A stretch of DNA of 14,176 nucleotides from CAZKRU01 sp964555235 (GCA_964555235.1 CAZKRU010000091.1:1-14176), one strand, 5' to 3'. Counted from the stretch's first letter, positions 1 through 7,949 are shown. The notes: generated from the sequence alone by a model not told the origin. Numbers and translations: made by a program.

Positions 1-54
1 CGCGTGTTTCGCGGGCAAAATTCCTGAATTCCTCACTTCCTGGTTTCTTCAGGA
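1..54. repeat. Left copy of 54-bp perfect inverted repeat at window ends
   Basis: Positions 1-54 are a perfect reverse complement of 14122-14175. The block has two modules: a cgcgtgtttcgcgggc stretch and a degenerate 8-10 bp tandem built on ttcctg (ttcctgaa, ttcctcac, ttcctggt, ttcttcagga), whose ends tcctgaa and ttcagga are inverted to each other. There is no transposase gene in the window, so this is better read as a dispersed intergenic repeat on which the sequence begins and ends than as a transposon terminus. The repeat itself is seen directly; the interpretation is inference. Confidence 0.9.
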
Positions 55-77
55 AAATCCTTTACGAGTGGATGGTT

Positions 78-140
78 TTTTTCTGTTTTGGAGACCAATG
101 AAATCCAAACGCTTTGCGCCTTGGCGGGCTTAGCGAGAGA
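78..140. repeat. Linker block plus single palindrome arm of the cgccaag type
   Basis: Positions 80-100 (tttctgttttggagaccaat then g) recur inverted at 14072-14092. They are followed at 110-140 by a half-element, gctttgcgccttggcgggct then tagcgagaga, which matches the right arm of the full palindrome at 7797-7880. The rest of 1-198 holds no gene and no convincing terminator; it is the 3' flank of the PAP2-like gene that ends at 199. Confidence 0.75.
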
Positions 141-198
141 TGAATCCACTTCACAACCGTGTCAGCACGTTCCACGGGCAGGAGCTTCGTGTGAGGAA

Positions 199-1086
199 TC
201 ACTTACTTTCGAGTTGTCCTCGTAAAACGACTCCCGCTGAGGCGATGGCCCAGAGAATTCCTGCAACGACATCCATCCCGTAGTGGTAGCAGAAGACTAG
301 GGTGGAAAGACTGACGCCGATCGCAACGGAGATCAACATTCCTCGGTAGAGCAGACCTCCACGATTCCAGCAGAGGGGGACTAATAGCACCGGGAGTGCG
401 ACGTGAAGACTGGGGAAGCAGTCCCACCGATATCTCAGGAGATCGAAATCCGATTTGATTTTTGCGAGTGGCGCGCAATCCGTTGCGAAGAGGTCCTTTC
501 CCAAAAAAGGAAGGGGTCCCGCGACCGGGATTAAGACATAAAAAACGTATCCACCGAGAAGGCAAAGAAGAATTCCCTGACGCAAGATCAGAAACTGATT
601 TAGGTCGCGTCGGATCCAATAAAACCAGATCAAAATTCCCGCAGGCTGCAAGTAGTAGAGGCCAAAATAAAAAATTCCGAGAATAATTCCTAAAAGACCG
701 GTTTGAAAAGATTTAAAATAAGAAAAAAGCCCTTTCCCAAAAAACCATTCGTCTCCTTGAAGTATCAAGGCATCCTTCGGGTGAATTCCGAGCGCGAGAC
801 TGAGGCGATCCATTTCAAGGGTTCGCATGTTTCCGTAAACGAGGAGTAGTCCAAGAAAAGGGAGCCAATCGATAAGTAGATTGGCTCCTAGTGGTCGCGG
901 TTTCACTCCTTTCCAAAAAAGAATCCCTGTGATCACGAAAAGAAAAATCCCGTACCCTATTGCTTGTGGAGGAAGTGAGAGGATGGAGGTTGTGCCTATG
1001 GCGGTATAGACGCTCATTTGCGTCGAAAGCAAAAATGCGAGAAAGAGGAGATCCCAGGATTGGCGCCAGCGATTCATTTTCGGCAT
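199..1086 (-). CDS. PAP2/Aur1-like integral membrane phosphatase
   Basis: A 295-residue polytopic membrane protein of the PAP2 (phosphatidic acid phosphatase type 2) superfamily, closest in appearance to the inositolphosphotransferase Aur1-like branch. The signature is FPSLHV (residues 224-229, His228) followed by CYHYGMDVVAG with His268 and Asp272, the expected C2 and C3 phosphatase motifs; GPLPF near residue 190 resembles the Aur1-type C1 region. About seven hydrophobic segments surround them. Likely role: dephosphorylation of, or head-group transfer on, a lipid phosphate at the membrane, perhaps an undecaprenyl or phosphatidyl substrate; the substrate cannot be told. It is the last gene of the six-gene operon. 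Its start overlaps the end of the YfhO-like gene: ATG at 1086 is used here, but ATG at 1077, which forms an ATGA overlap with the upstream stop, is equally plausible. A TTG at 1116 would also be in frame. Confidence 0.8.
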   Translation of the reverse strand: MPKMNRWRQSWDLLFLAFLLSTQMSVYTAIGTTSILSLPPQAIGYGIFLFVITGILFWKGVKPRPLGANLLIDWLPFLGLLLVYGNMRTLEMDRLSLALGIHPKDALILQGDEWFFGKGLFSYFKSFQTGLLGIILGIFYFGLYYLQPAGILIWFYWIRRDLNQFLILRQGILLCLLGGYVFYVLIPVAGPLPFLGKDLFATDCAPLAKIKSDFDLLRYRWDCFPSLHVALPVLLVPLCWNRGGLLYRGMLISVAIGVSLSTLVFCYHYGMDVVAGILWAIASAGVVLRGQLESK

Positions 1087-3026
1087 GGAGTTTCTTTCAA
1101 TATTTCTTTTGCACAACCGCTAAGAAGTATAAGAGCCATGGTTCCTGAGAGCAAAAACCATTTACGATACTTCGAGGCGTCATAACTCACTTCAATTCGG
1201 GAAGGGGCCGTAGGAAGATGAATACAGAGCTGCCCATCCTGATTTGTAATCAAAAGTGGGTTGCCTTGACTGTCGGTGGCTTGGTATTCCGATCGATAGC
1301 CAATGGAGATCAGATAGGGGCCGTCCTCGGTGGTGGGAGTGATCCAAAAGCGATTAATCCCCCACGTGATGGGGAGCTCGCTTCCTGAAAGGCTTCGGGC
1401 GTAGGGGAAAGAATCTTTGAGCTCATACACCAACAGCGTCGGAGTTTCTGAAATCAGATGGAGCCATGATTGCTGGCTCAGCCATTTTCGCTCCTCCGTT
1501 TTTGCGGGAGCGGTGAGATAGCGAACGCTCCAACGACGGAGTTCCGCTACAGATTGATCTGTCAGGGGGAGTTGAAGGATGGAGGAATGCTTGAGCTGCA
1601 GAGCTCTCTCAAAAGTCTCTTTTTCGACCAAGGGATCATATCCGCCAAAGGAGTCAACTTGAGCCAGGGTGGCGTAGTCGAATCCGAGCAATTCTGGGGC
1701 GACCTCGTTCTTCGAGAATGCGACGGCTCCCACGCGGCCCGGGTGAGTCAGCCATTTCGGCTGTAACGATTCCATGGATTCGAGATGACTCCACCCAAAG
1801 GGGATCCGATTTTTTTCGGGTAGAAGGGTGAATAAATTAATCAGAATGATGACGCTCCAAAGAAGGACGCCTCGACGGTCTGAGCCTTTTCCTGAAACCG
1901 AAAGAAAGAGGGTCAGGGCAACGCTTCCAAAAAAGAGAAAGAACCAGAACCACTTAAAAGGCCATCGGAGAATATCAAAAGGAGGAATTGACGAGAGGAG
2001 CGCATAGCACCGGGTTGAGAGAAAAAATGCAATGAGGGCGGGAAGAAGAAAAGGGAGAATGCATTTCCATCCCTCACGATCGGTCAGGAGTGAGGCCCAC
2101 GGAAGCAGGAGGAGCGTCAACGCTCCGATTTGAAAAATCGATCCTGGTGAATAAAAGACGACTTGAGGATCAAATTGTCCAATTTGGGCGCGAACGAATG
2201 TTCCAAAATGCAGGGCATAGGCGAGAAGGGATTCGATGGGGAGCGCCTGACTGCGAAAAGCGGAGGATTGAACGAGCTCAAATTGAGGGGCGAGGAGGGG
2301 AAGGGAAAGTAAGAGAGAAGCTCCCTGGGCTCCACTCCAACTAATGCAAGCGACGGATGCTTTCCATCTTTTCAGAAAAATTCCACTCAACAGATAAGCC
2401 CCTTCCAAAAGCGAAAGCATGATGACGTAGTGCGTGTACCCTTGAAAAACAAAGAGCGTTTTGCAGAGCGCATAGAGGGTCACGGCTCTCCATCCCGGCT
2501 TTTCCATCAGTCGCTCAAAACAGAGGAGAAGGAGCGGCGTGAAGAGAAAGGTGTAAGAGATAAAGACCCACGATCGTGATCCCAAAATGACAAATGGAAA
2601 AGTCATGGTCCCGATGGCTCCGACGACGGAAAGCGCAAGACCGATTCGATGGGATCGAAGGAGATAGAAGAGTGCGATCGCGCCACCGATGCCATGCATC
2701 CCCACCAGGAGATCCATTGCTAGCATGGAGTCGCCGTGAAGGAGCCGGGAGAGCGCTACGGCAAGATATGCCGGAGGATAGAGGACTCCAGTTTGGCCTT
2801 GGGCGAAATACGCGTGGCCGCTGTACTGGTGAAAGTTAATCCACGGAATTTCTCTCAATTGAAAGATCGACCGAAAATTGTAATCGTAAAACGGAAGAAA
2901 TTGTTGGGCGTTATCATCCCACAAAAAAAAATATGATTCGATTGATTCAAAAAAACAAAAAACAAGGAATGCGAGAGTCGCCACTAGCGCGGCTCCTGTA
3001 AGCTCATGCCGACGGGAGGAGATCAT
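1074..3026 (-). CDS. YfhO-like polytopic membrane protein (GT-C type glycosyltransferase candidate)
   Basis: A 650-residue protein with about a dozen hydrophobic segments. The first extracytoplasmic loop after the N-terminal helix carries WDDNAQQFLPFYDY (Asp37, Asp38), then IPWINFHQYSGHAYFAQGQT and YPPAYL. This acidic pair followed by P-W-N, G and YP landmarks is typical of YfhO and related GT-C membrane glycosyltransferases. The C-terminal soluble part (about 480-625) ends in a beta-rich segment (ISIGYRSEYQATDSQGNPLL) like the YfhO C-terminal domain, then a last helix. Length is somewhat below the roughly 850 residues common in YfhO. Likely role: transfer of a lipid-linked sugar to an envelope polymer; substrate unknown. 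The start is the ATG overlapping the upstream stop (ATGA at 3026-3023). An in-frame extension to 3161 would run back into the beta-helix gene and is rejected. No strong Shine-Dalgarno, so translation probably depends on coupling. Confidence 0.75.
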   Translation of the reverse strand: MISSRRHELTGAALVATLAFLVFCFFESIESYFFLWDDNAQQFLPFYDYNFRSIFQLREIPWINFHQYSGHAYFAQGQTGVLYPPAYLAVALSRLLHGDSMLAMDLLVGMHGIGGAIALFYLLRSHRIGLALSVVGAIGTMTFPFVILGSRSWVFISYTFLFTPLLLLCFERLMEKPGWRAVTLYALCKTLFVFQGYTHYVIMLSLLEGAYLLSGIFLKRWKASVACISWSGAQGASLLLSLPLLAPQFELVQSSAFRSQALPIESLLAYALHFGTFVRAQIGQFDPQVVFYSPGSIFQIGALTLLLLPWASLLTDREGWKCILPFLLPALIAFFLSTRCYALLSSIPPFDILRWPFKWFWFFLFFGSVALTLFLSVSGKGSDRRGVLLWSVIILINLFTLLPEKNRIPFGWSHLESMESLQPKWLTHPGRVGAVAFSKNEVAPELLGFDYATLAQVDSFGGYDPLVEKETFERALQLKHSSILQLPLTDQSVAELRRWSVRYLTAPAKTEERKWLSQQSWLHLISETPTLLVYELKDSFPYARSLSGSELPITWGINRFWITPTTEDGPYLISIGYRSEYQATDSQGNPLLITNQDGQLCIHLPTAPSRIEVSYDASKYRKWFLLSGTMALILLSGCAKEILKETPCRK

Positions 3027-3697
3027 TTCGAGCGACGAGGGGTCAGTGACGTAGTGCTTTTTGCAATCGTCCCTTCCGCTAACACTCCGCGCCATTGAAC
3101 TCCGGGATAAATCAAAGAGCGTTTTCCGATGAGAGAGCCGGGATTCAGAACGGCGTGGCATCCCGCTTCGGACTCGTCCCCCATGATGGCGCCAAATTTC
3201 CGAAGACCGGTGGGATAGCTTTGTCCGTGATGCCGAATCACAACTTCGGTTCCCCCTAATTTGAAGTTGGAGAGAATCACACCAGCGCCGAGATGTGCTT
3301 TGGCGCCCAGAATGGAATCACCGACATAATTAAAATGGGGAACTTGCGCGCCATTAAAAAGGATCGAATTTTTAAATTCACACGAATTTCCGACGACGCA
3401 ATTGTTTCCAATGATGACCCAATCACGGATATAAGCGGAAGCCCGAATTTCGCAATTCTCCCCGATCCAAGCCGGGCCTTTGATCACAACGCCAGGTTCG
3501 ATGACGGTTCCTTTTCCGACAAAAACCCGATCTCCCAGATAGTTGTTTCCGATCGTCTTTCCCAGCATTCCGGGTTTCAGGTGGGCTTCCAGATAGGGAC
3601 GAATTTTTGGAAGGGCCTCCCACACTTGAGTCACTCCGTCAAAAAGAGTCGAGTGCTCGGTCTCTTTTAAATCAAAATAATTTTCAACCTTAAACAT
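3023..3697 (-). CDS. Left-handed beta-helix acyltransferase / sugar-nucleotide pyrophosphorylase-like protein
   Basis: A 224-residue hexapeptide-repeat protein. Imperfect hexapeptide turns run from about residue 50 to 210 (GDRVFVGKGTVIEPGVVIKG, then AWIGENCEI, IIGNNCVVGNSCEF). The core HFNYVGDSILGAKAHLGAGV followed by ILSNFK (residues 121-146) closely resembles the acetyltransferase half of GlmU-type enzymes (H..Y.GD...G...N.GAG....N). KFGAIMGDESEAGCHAVLNP (167-186) continues the helix. There is no N-terminal nucleotidyltransferase domain, so it resembles the stand-alone UDP-GlcNAc diphosphorylase-like beta-helix proteins seen in some environmental phyla. A role in amino-sugar or envelope-precursor metabolism is inferred. 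The start is ATG 3697, with GAGGA ending 4 nt upstream; this ribosome site overlaps the stop of the propeller gene (3704). The downstream gene overlaps by ATGA. Confidence 0.82.
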   Translation of the reverse strand: MFKVENYFDLKETEHSTLFDGVTQVWEALPKIRPYLEAHLKPGMLGKTIGNNYLGDRVFVGKGTVIEPGVVIKGPAWIGENCEIRASAYIRDWVIIGNNCVVGNSCEFKNSILFNGAQVPHFNYVGDSILGAKAHLGAGVILSNFKLGGTEVVIRHHGQSYPTGLRKFGAIMGDESEAGCHAVLNPGSLIGKRSLIYPGVQWRGVLAEGTIAKSTTSLTPRRSK

Positions 3698-3703
3698 AGT
3701 TCC

Positions 3704-6022
3704 TCACGGGTGAATCACCGTTCCTCCGACATTTCCCGATTCGTCTTCAGCCCGAAGATAAATCGTCTCCCCAGCAGCGGCTAGAATCTCAAATTTCTCG
3801 GTGAGTTGGTCCAAGATTCCATCACTCGGTCGTGCCGGTAAAAAATCCCGCCCGTTTTTAGAAAATTGAGCCTGTGAAATCAAGCCGACGTTGTCGGTGA
3901 CGGTAAAGGTGAGGAGGCCGTTTTTACGCCCTTGAACTTGAATCGTCGGGGCATGATGATCGACCACAAACGGACGACTCACGAGGAGATCGGTGAGTGC
4001 TTCCGAGGGAAGGTTTGAAGGAAGATCGCTCGCTTCGACTTGAAGCGTGTAACGGCCCTCCGCCCATCCTGTCGTATCCCAGGAGTAAACGGGCAACTCC
4101 AAATCTTTCGCCAAACTTTTCCAATCGTTCTCGCCTTCGCGTCGAGAAGCGATTCGGAAAAGGAGATTGTCTTGATTCGGGTCGGTCGCCTTCCAGACCG
4201 CCGTTCGCATCCCCGTGCCATCGATCGGTTGAAGGCGGAGATTGGTGCGTTGGGATTGACTGGAGGGATCCGGCTTTCCAATGGCGCCAATCAATTGCTC
4301 GATGGTTTTAGGCGAAGGGGGCTGAGGAGGATTCGGAAAGGACTGGTAGGAAGTTCCCGGCGCAATGAATTCCACCTGCTCCACTTTCGGAGGCTGATTT
4401 TTCGGGAGAACAAAGAGTTCATAACGATCCACTGTGCCGTCGATGATTTGGACTTCAACCTGTAAATAGGAAGCCGCAGGACTTTGGACCTGATCGCGTT
4501 CAACCGGAGCCCATGAATACCAGGTCCGATCCGGTGTCGGAGTATTTCCACTCCGGGTGCGCAATTGAAACGATCCTTTTCCGAAAGCGCGAAGCCCGCC
4601 CCATCGGGAAAATCCTTTGGGATTGATCACTTCCGATTCATAAATGGCCGCCTCGCGACTTGTCTCGCCGATTCGATAAAGTCCAGCGGGATGATTCACT
4701 CCGACCACCCAGGCATCGCCTCCGAGTGAGGTGAGAACCGTTGGCTGATCGGCGCCGACTTGTCCCATTCGTGTGGCATATCCATGATCGTCGAGTCGAT
4801 AAAGATACCCTTCATTTCCGGCTCCGACCCAAATGCGTTCACCAACGGCTTGGAGCGCAAAAATCGAATCCTTCGTTCCCCAGACCGGTTGAGGATAATT
4901 GGAGGCGTCCAATCGAAAAACCTGGGCAGAAACCGAGGCGCTGGAGGAACGAGCCGCAGTCGAAGGAGGGGTAATCGCGGGGGGCGTACTTTTGGATGCC
5001 TCCGGCGTCTCGCTTTCGGTTGCAACCCCTCTCACGGTGACATTTCCTCCGATGTTGGAGACAGTAGTCGTTGTTGAGGTGGTTCGGCTGCTTCGATTGA
5101 TGCCACTGTTTGCGGCAAAATAAATCACTCCAGTCGGGGTGACGGCAATTCGGTTCACTTCCGAACGTCCGGTTGCGGCTAGAACAACTCCTTGATTCGG
5201 GCCGGTGATTCGATAGAGATAGCCGGAATTGGAGCTTCCCGCGAGGAGCGCCCCCTTGGCATCAAACGCGAGGGAGCGAATATGGGTCTCTTCGGAATCA
5301 AAATAGACTTCACCCAAATTCGGGCCGGTAATTTTAAAAATCTTTCCGTCGGTTCCGGTTGCCGCAAAAAGCTGATCCTTGCTGTCGAAGGCGAGTGCCC
5401 AGATATATTTTTGTTTCGGCTCGAAATAAACCGTCGAGGTGCCTTTTGAATCAATGCGATAAATCTTTCCGTCCGGTGAACTGCCGACAAAAACCTCCCC
5501 TTTGCGATTTTTCGTCAAGGCATACAGATGGGTTTCAGGATATTTCACGATGAGAGACGATTTCCCTGCGGAATCAATTCGCATCAACTTTCCTTCCGGA
5601 GAAGTTCCGGCAACCAATCCCCCCGAGCCATCCGCCACGAGATCCCAAATTTCACCAACGGAGAGATCGGCGAATTTTCGGACCAACGGACCTTTGGAGA
5701 GGGTTCCGTCTTCACAGAGGGCGGCATTCTTGCATTTTCCATTTTGAAGTTCTGAAAAGCTGTCAAAAAGAAGTCGTTGCGGTTCGACGGCAAGCGCCTG
5801 TCCCAAGCCGGCCATCATTAAAATAAACGTGAGGCATCCTTGGTAAGATCTCAAAAATTTGGATAAGTAAGAGGTGTCTCGCGCGGGGTCGCGGAGGCCG
5901 CGGAGGAGATTCTCTTGTTTTCTCAATTCGAAATTCAATCCTCCGCGATCTCCGCGTCTCCGTGCGAAAAGCATCTCCATCTTCATCATGAAATTTTGTG
6001 ATTTGGTATGAAAATTCATCAT
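3704..6022 (-). CDS. Secreted seven-bladed beta-propeller protein with C-terminal Ig-like region
   Basis: A 772-residue protein. Residues 1-57 are an unusual N-terminal extension encoded partly by a palindromic repeat (residues 18-49). A signal-peptide-like segment follows (about 58-78, ending QALA before VEP). Propeller blades of roughly 40 residues with a G..DGKIYRID signature begin near 121, 165, 206, 247, 288, 385 and 428, which fits seven blades of the NHL/SMP-30/WD-like class. Blade five is interrupted by a Ser/Thr/Pro-rich linker (about 308-365). Residues about 550-772 look like Ig/fibronectin-like beta sandwiches (RTAVWKATDPNQDNLLFRI; FTVTDNVGLISQAQFSKNG). No catalytic motif is recognised. 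A binding or scaffold role in periplasm or cell surface is likely, and tight pairing with the S55 gene suggests the two act together. The start is ATG 6022 with AAGGA 6 nt upstream; TTG at 5854 (residue 57) is the alternative that would exclude the repeat. Confidence 0.78.
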   Translation of the reverse strand: MMNFHTKSQNFMMKMEMLFARRRGDRGGLNFELRKQENLLRGLRDPARDTSYLSKFLRSYQGCLTFILMMAGLGQALAVEPQRLLFDSFSELQNGKCKNAALCEDGTLSKGPLVRKFADLSVGEIWDLVADGSGGLVAGTSPEGKLMRIDSAGKSSLIVKYPETHLYALTKNRKGEVFVGSSPDGKIYRIDSKGTSTVYFEPKQKYIWALAFDSKDQLFAATGTDGKIFKITGPNLGEVYFDSEETHIRSLAFDAKGALLAGSSNSGYLYRITGPNQGVVLAATGRSEVNRIAVTPTGVIYFAANSGINRSSRTTSTTTTVSNIGGNVTVRGVATESETPEASKSTPPAITPPSTAARSSSASVSAQVFRLDASNYPQPVWGTKDSIFALQAVGERIWVGAGNEGYLYRLDDHGYATRMGQVGADQPTVLTSLGGDAWVVGVNHPAGLYRIGETSREAAIYESEVINPKGFSRWGGLRAFGKGSFQLRTRSGNTPTPDRTWYSWAPVERDQVQSPAASYLQVEVQIIDGTVDRYELFVLPKNQPPKVEQVEFIAPGTSYQSFPNPPQPPSPKTIEQLIGAIGKPDPSSQSQRTNLRLQPIDGTGMRTAVWKATDPNQDNLLFRIASRREGENDWKSLAKDLELPVYSWDTTGWAEGRYTLQVEASDLPSNLPSEALTDLLVSRPFVVDHHAPTIQVQGRKNGLLTFTVTDNVGLISQAQFSKNGRDFLPARPSDGILDQLTEKFEILAAAGETIYLRAEDESGNVGGTVIHP
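5877..5970. repeat. Palindromic element, cgcggag type, inside the propeller gene
   Basis: The left arm 5877-5907 (tctcgcgcggggtcgcggag and on) and right arm 5939-5970 (tcctccgcgatctccgcgtc and on) are imperfect reverse complements, with the shared core cgcggag repeated at about 9-bp steps. The loop of about 31 bp is AT-richer. In the minus-strand reading it encodes residues 18-49 of the propeller protein, an Arg-rich stretch (LFARRRGDRGGLN). A further imperfect inverted repeat (atgatgaatttt against aaaatttcatgat) lies between it and the start codon at 6022, so the 5' end of the gene could fold strongly in mRNA. Confidence 0.85.
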
Positions 6023-6023
6023 T

Positions 6024-7949
6024 TTAATTCCTTAGCTCGACGGTCACTTGTTCTTGTCCGAAAATCACTCCGGAAACGGGTTCGGCTTTTTCCGTCCAGA
6101 TCAATTCATTCACTGAGCCTGCATGCTCCGAACGATTCCCGCCTTCAATGACTTCGCGAATGGTTTCGGGAAGGCCCGGTTGCTCTTGTGTCGTCTGAAT
6201 TTTTCCGGAGGTTCGGGAAAGAACTTGAATATACATTCGGTTGCGGGGGCGTCGGTGATTGTAAACTCCGATCAACTCTTCCACCGACCGGGCGCTCTGG
6301 AGCTGTTTTGAGAGGAGCGAATGATCGAGGAGATCCGCTCCGGCAACGCGAATATCCACCGGACCCGACTTCAGGGATTCGGGGAGTGGAACGGAAATTT
6401 TGCGAGTCTCTTTGCCGCCGAGCCGTTCTCGTAATTCTACTTGGATCAGAAGCGATCCTCCCCGGTCTTGTTTTTTCGTTTCTGCCCTGACCGATTCAAT
6501 CCCCCAGACCTGCTGACGTTCCGAAGTTTTGATTTTGAGCTTTAATGATTCCGCGCGCACCTCTTCCCATTCCTGCCGATGCACTTGAATGACGGGCATC
6601 AACGTCTCCATCAAAGCAAGCATGATTTCACCATCTTGCCCTGAAAACATTCCCCCTATTTTCATTGGGGTATGCCCTGCAAGCTGATACTCCCCTTCAA
6701 TCTCCATCGAAAAAATGCGACTTCGGTCATCGCTGCTCACAAGGGGAGCGACTAAGGCGGCACCCACGAGCATTGGAGTAAGGAGTGGATGAGAAACAAA
6801 ATCACCATCCAGCGGCTTTTTCGGTTTTCCTTCATGCTCAAGATCGACGTGATAACGGGCCATTCGTGGTTTCACGCCGACCAAGCCTCCAATGGCAGAG
6901 AATCGGTCTTCCGTGATGCTTCCGACAATGGGTCCGGTATTTCCGAGTTTGTACGGATAGTAATAACTCGGAACGATGGTTAAGATTTCTGCCGGTGCCA
7001 TTCCGATCTCAAGACTTCCCATGCCGAGCATCGGGTGTCCAAAGGCGAGAATGCGATTCCCTTCTCGCCAGGTAAGGGTTCCGGTCCCTGCCATGGTAAT
7101 GGAGCCGGTCATCATCACTGCCGCAACCGCAGACCCGGGCTTTAACGTCGAAGCAGTCAGATTCTCGGCAAAGGATCGTGATCCGGCTCCTGCCTGAATA
7201 AAACTTCCCTGGAGCCCCGTTTTTTTCAAGAGGAGCCCGACGGCGGCTTCATCCAATCCGGTGGCCGTCAGAGGAACCGAAAGGGGCATCGCTCCCGAAT
7301 CGGAGGAGGCGGTCAATTTTCCAAAGAGTGAAGAGCCAATCCGTGTGGATGCCGTTTTATCGCGATTCGAAGCCCGGACTTTTTGATCAACCTCCAGCAT
7401 ATCCTGAATCGGAGTAAATCCGCAGTGGCCGTCCTTTTCAAAGGTTCCGAGTCTTCGGGAAAGTGCGCCAACTAATTTTCCATCAATGTACATCGGACTC
7501 CCGCTCATTCCATGAACGGCCCCGGTGATCGCTGTTTTCGGGTCGATCAACCGGGCAATAATCAGATCCTTGCCAGGCCCCATGCGATCTTTGGCGACAC
7601 CGAGAATTTCCGTCTCCACCGGCTCCGGCTCAATGCCCCGCATGACTGTGTAAGTGGTGCCGCGCATTCCCGCCTGCAGCTTTTCGATCGGATAAAGCTC
7701 CACCGCAGCATTCAGGGTCGAAGGGATCACACAAAGGCAAAATGAGAGTAAGAATGCCCAAGGTAAATTTCTAAGAGTCAGCCGATCCAGAGTGTTCTCG
7801 CAAAGGTCGCCAAGTCGCCAAGAAATCCTTTTTGGTTTTAAACTCGAATCCGCTCTTCGCGCCTTGGCGGACTTCGCGAGAGACAATCCCCGGTTCTCTC
7901 CACGGATTGCCCGATGAACGTAAAGGCTTAAACTTTTCGAGAAAATCAT
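6024..7949 (-). CDS. Secreted SpoIVB-like peptidase S55 domain protein (permuted motif order)
   Basis: A 641-residue protein. MRGTTYTVMRG (95-105) leads into a domain with RLIDPKTAITGAVHGMSGSP (133-152). The Ser149 in GMSGSP and Asp136 in IDP match SpoIVB-type S55 serine peptidases, whose catalytic Asp (DP) and Ser (GMSGSP) are similarly spaced. GTGTLTWREGNRILAFGHP (288-306) supplies the likely His305, followed by APAEILTIVPS (318-328), also SpoIVB-like. The remainder (about 360-641) is beta-rich and unassigned. The signal-peptide hydrophobic core lies at about 62-79, with cleavage near 81-82, so the protein should be periplasmic or surface exposed. Residues 24-51 are encoded by a palindromic repeat. 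The start is ATG 7949, overlapping the hemL stop by one base (TGATG). Peptidase activity is plausible but unproven; some members may bind rather than cleave. The propeller gene follows after 1 nt. Confidence 0.82.
   Translation of the reverse strand: MIFSKSLSLYVHRAIRGENRGLSLAKSAKARRADSSLKPKRISWRLGDLCENTLDRLTLRNLPWAFLLSFCLCVIPSTLNAAVELYPIEKLQAGMRGTTYTVMRGIEPEPVETEILGVAKDRMGPGKDLIIARLIDPKTAITGAVHGMSGSPMYIDGKLVGALSRRLGTFEKDGHCGFTPIQDMLEVDQKVRASNRDKTASTRIGSSLFGKLTASSDSGAMPLSVPLTATGLDEAAVGLLLKKTGLQGSFIQAGAGSRSFAENLTASTLKPGSAVAAVMMTGSITMAGTGTLTWREGNRILAFGHPMLGMGSLEIGMAPAEILTIVPSYYYPYKLGNTGPIVGSITEDRFSAIGGLVGVKPRMARYHVDLEHEGKPKKPLDGDFVSHPLLTPMLVGAALVAPLVSSDDRSRIFSMEIEGEYQLAGHTPMKIGGMFSGQDGEIMLALMETLMPVIQVHRQEWEEVRAESLKLKIKTSERQQVWGIESVRAETKKQDRGGSLLIQVELRERLGGKETRKISVPLPESLKSGPVDIRVAGADLLDHSLLSKQLQSARSVEELIGVYNHRRPRNRMYIQVLSRTSGKIQTTQEQPGLPETIREVIEGGNRSEHAGSVNELIWTEKAEPVSGVIFGQEQVTVELRN
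6029..6033 (-). promoter_or_regulatory. Ribosome binding site of the propeller gene
   Basis: AAGGA on the minus strand lies 6 nt before ATG 6022 and overlaps the last codons of the S55 gene. It supports initiation upstream of the in-frame palindromic repeat rather than at the later TTG 5854, which has no recognisable ribosome site. Confidence 0.6.
7797..7880. repeat. Palindromic element, cgccaag type, inside the S55 gene
   Basis: Left arm 7797-7822 (ctcgcaaaggtcgccaagtc then gccaag) and the reverse complement of right arm 7855-7880 match at 21 of 26 positions; the loop is about 32 bp. A half copy sits at 110-140. On the minus strand it is read in frame as residues 24-51 of the S55 protein (LAKSAKARR ... 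GDLCEN), between the start codon and the hydrophobic signal core. No ATG, GTG or TTG occurs in frame between this element and the hydrophobic core, which argues that it is translated. Confidence 0.88.

Noticed and set aside
3023..3161. N-terminal extension of the YfhO-like protein.
   Set aside because: It overlaps the end of the beta-helix gene in another frame, and the ATGA overlap at 3026 followed at once by a transmembrane helix gives a better start.
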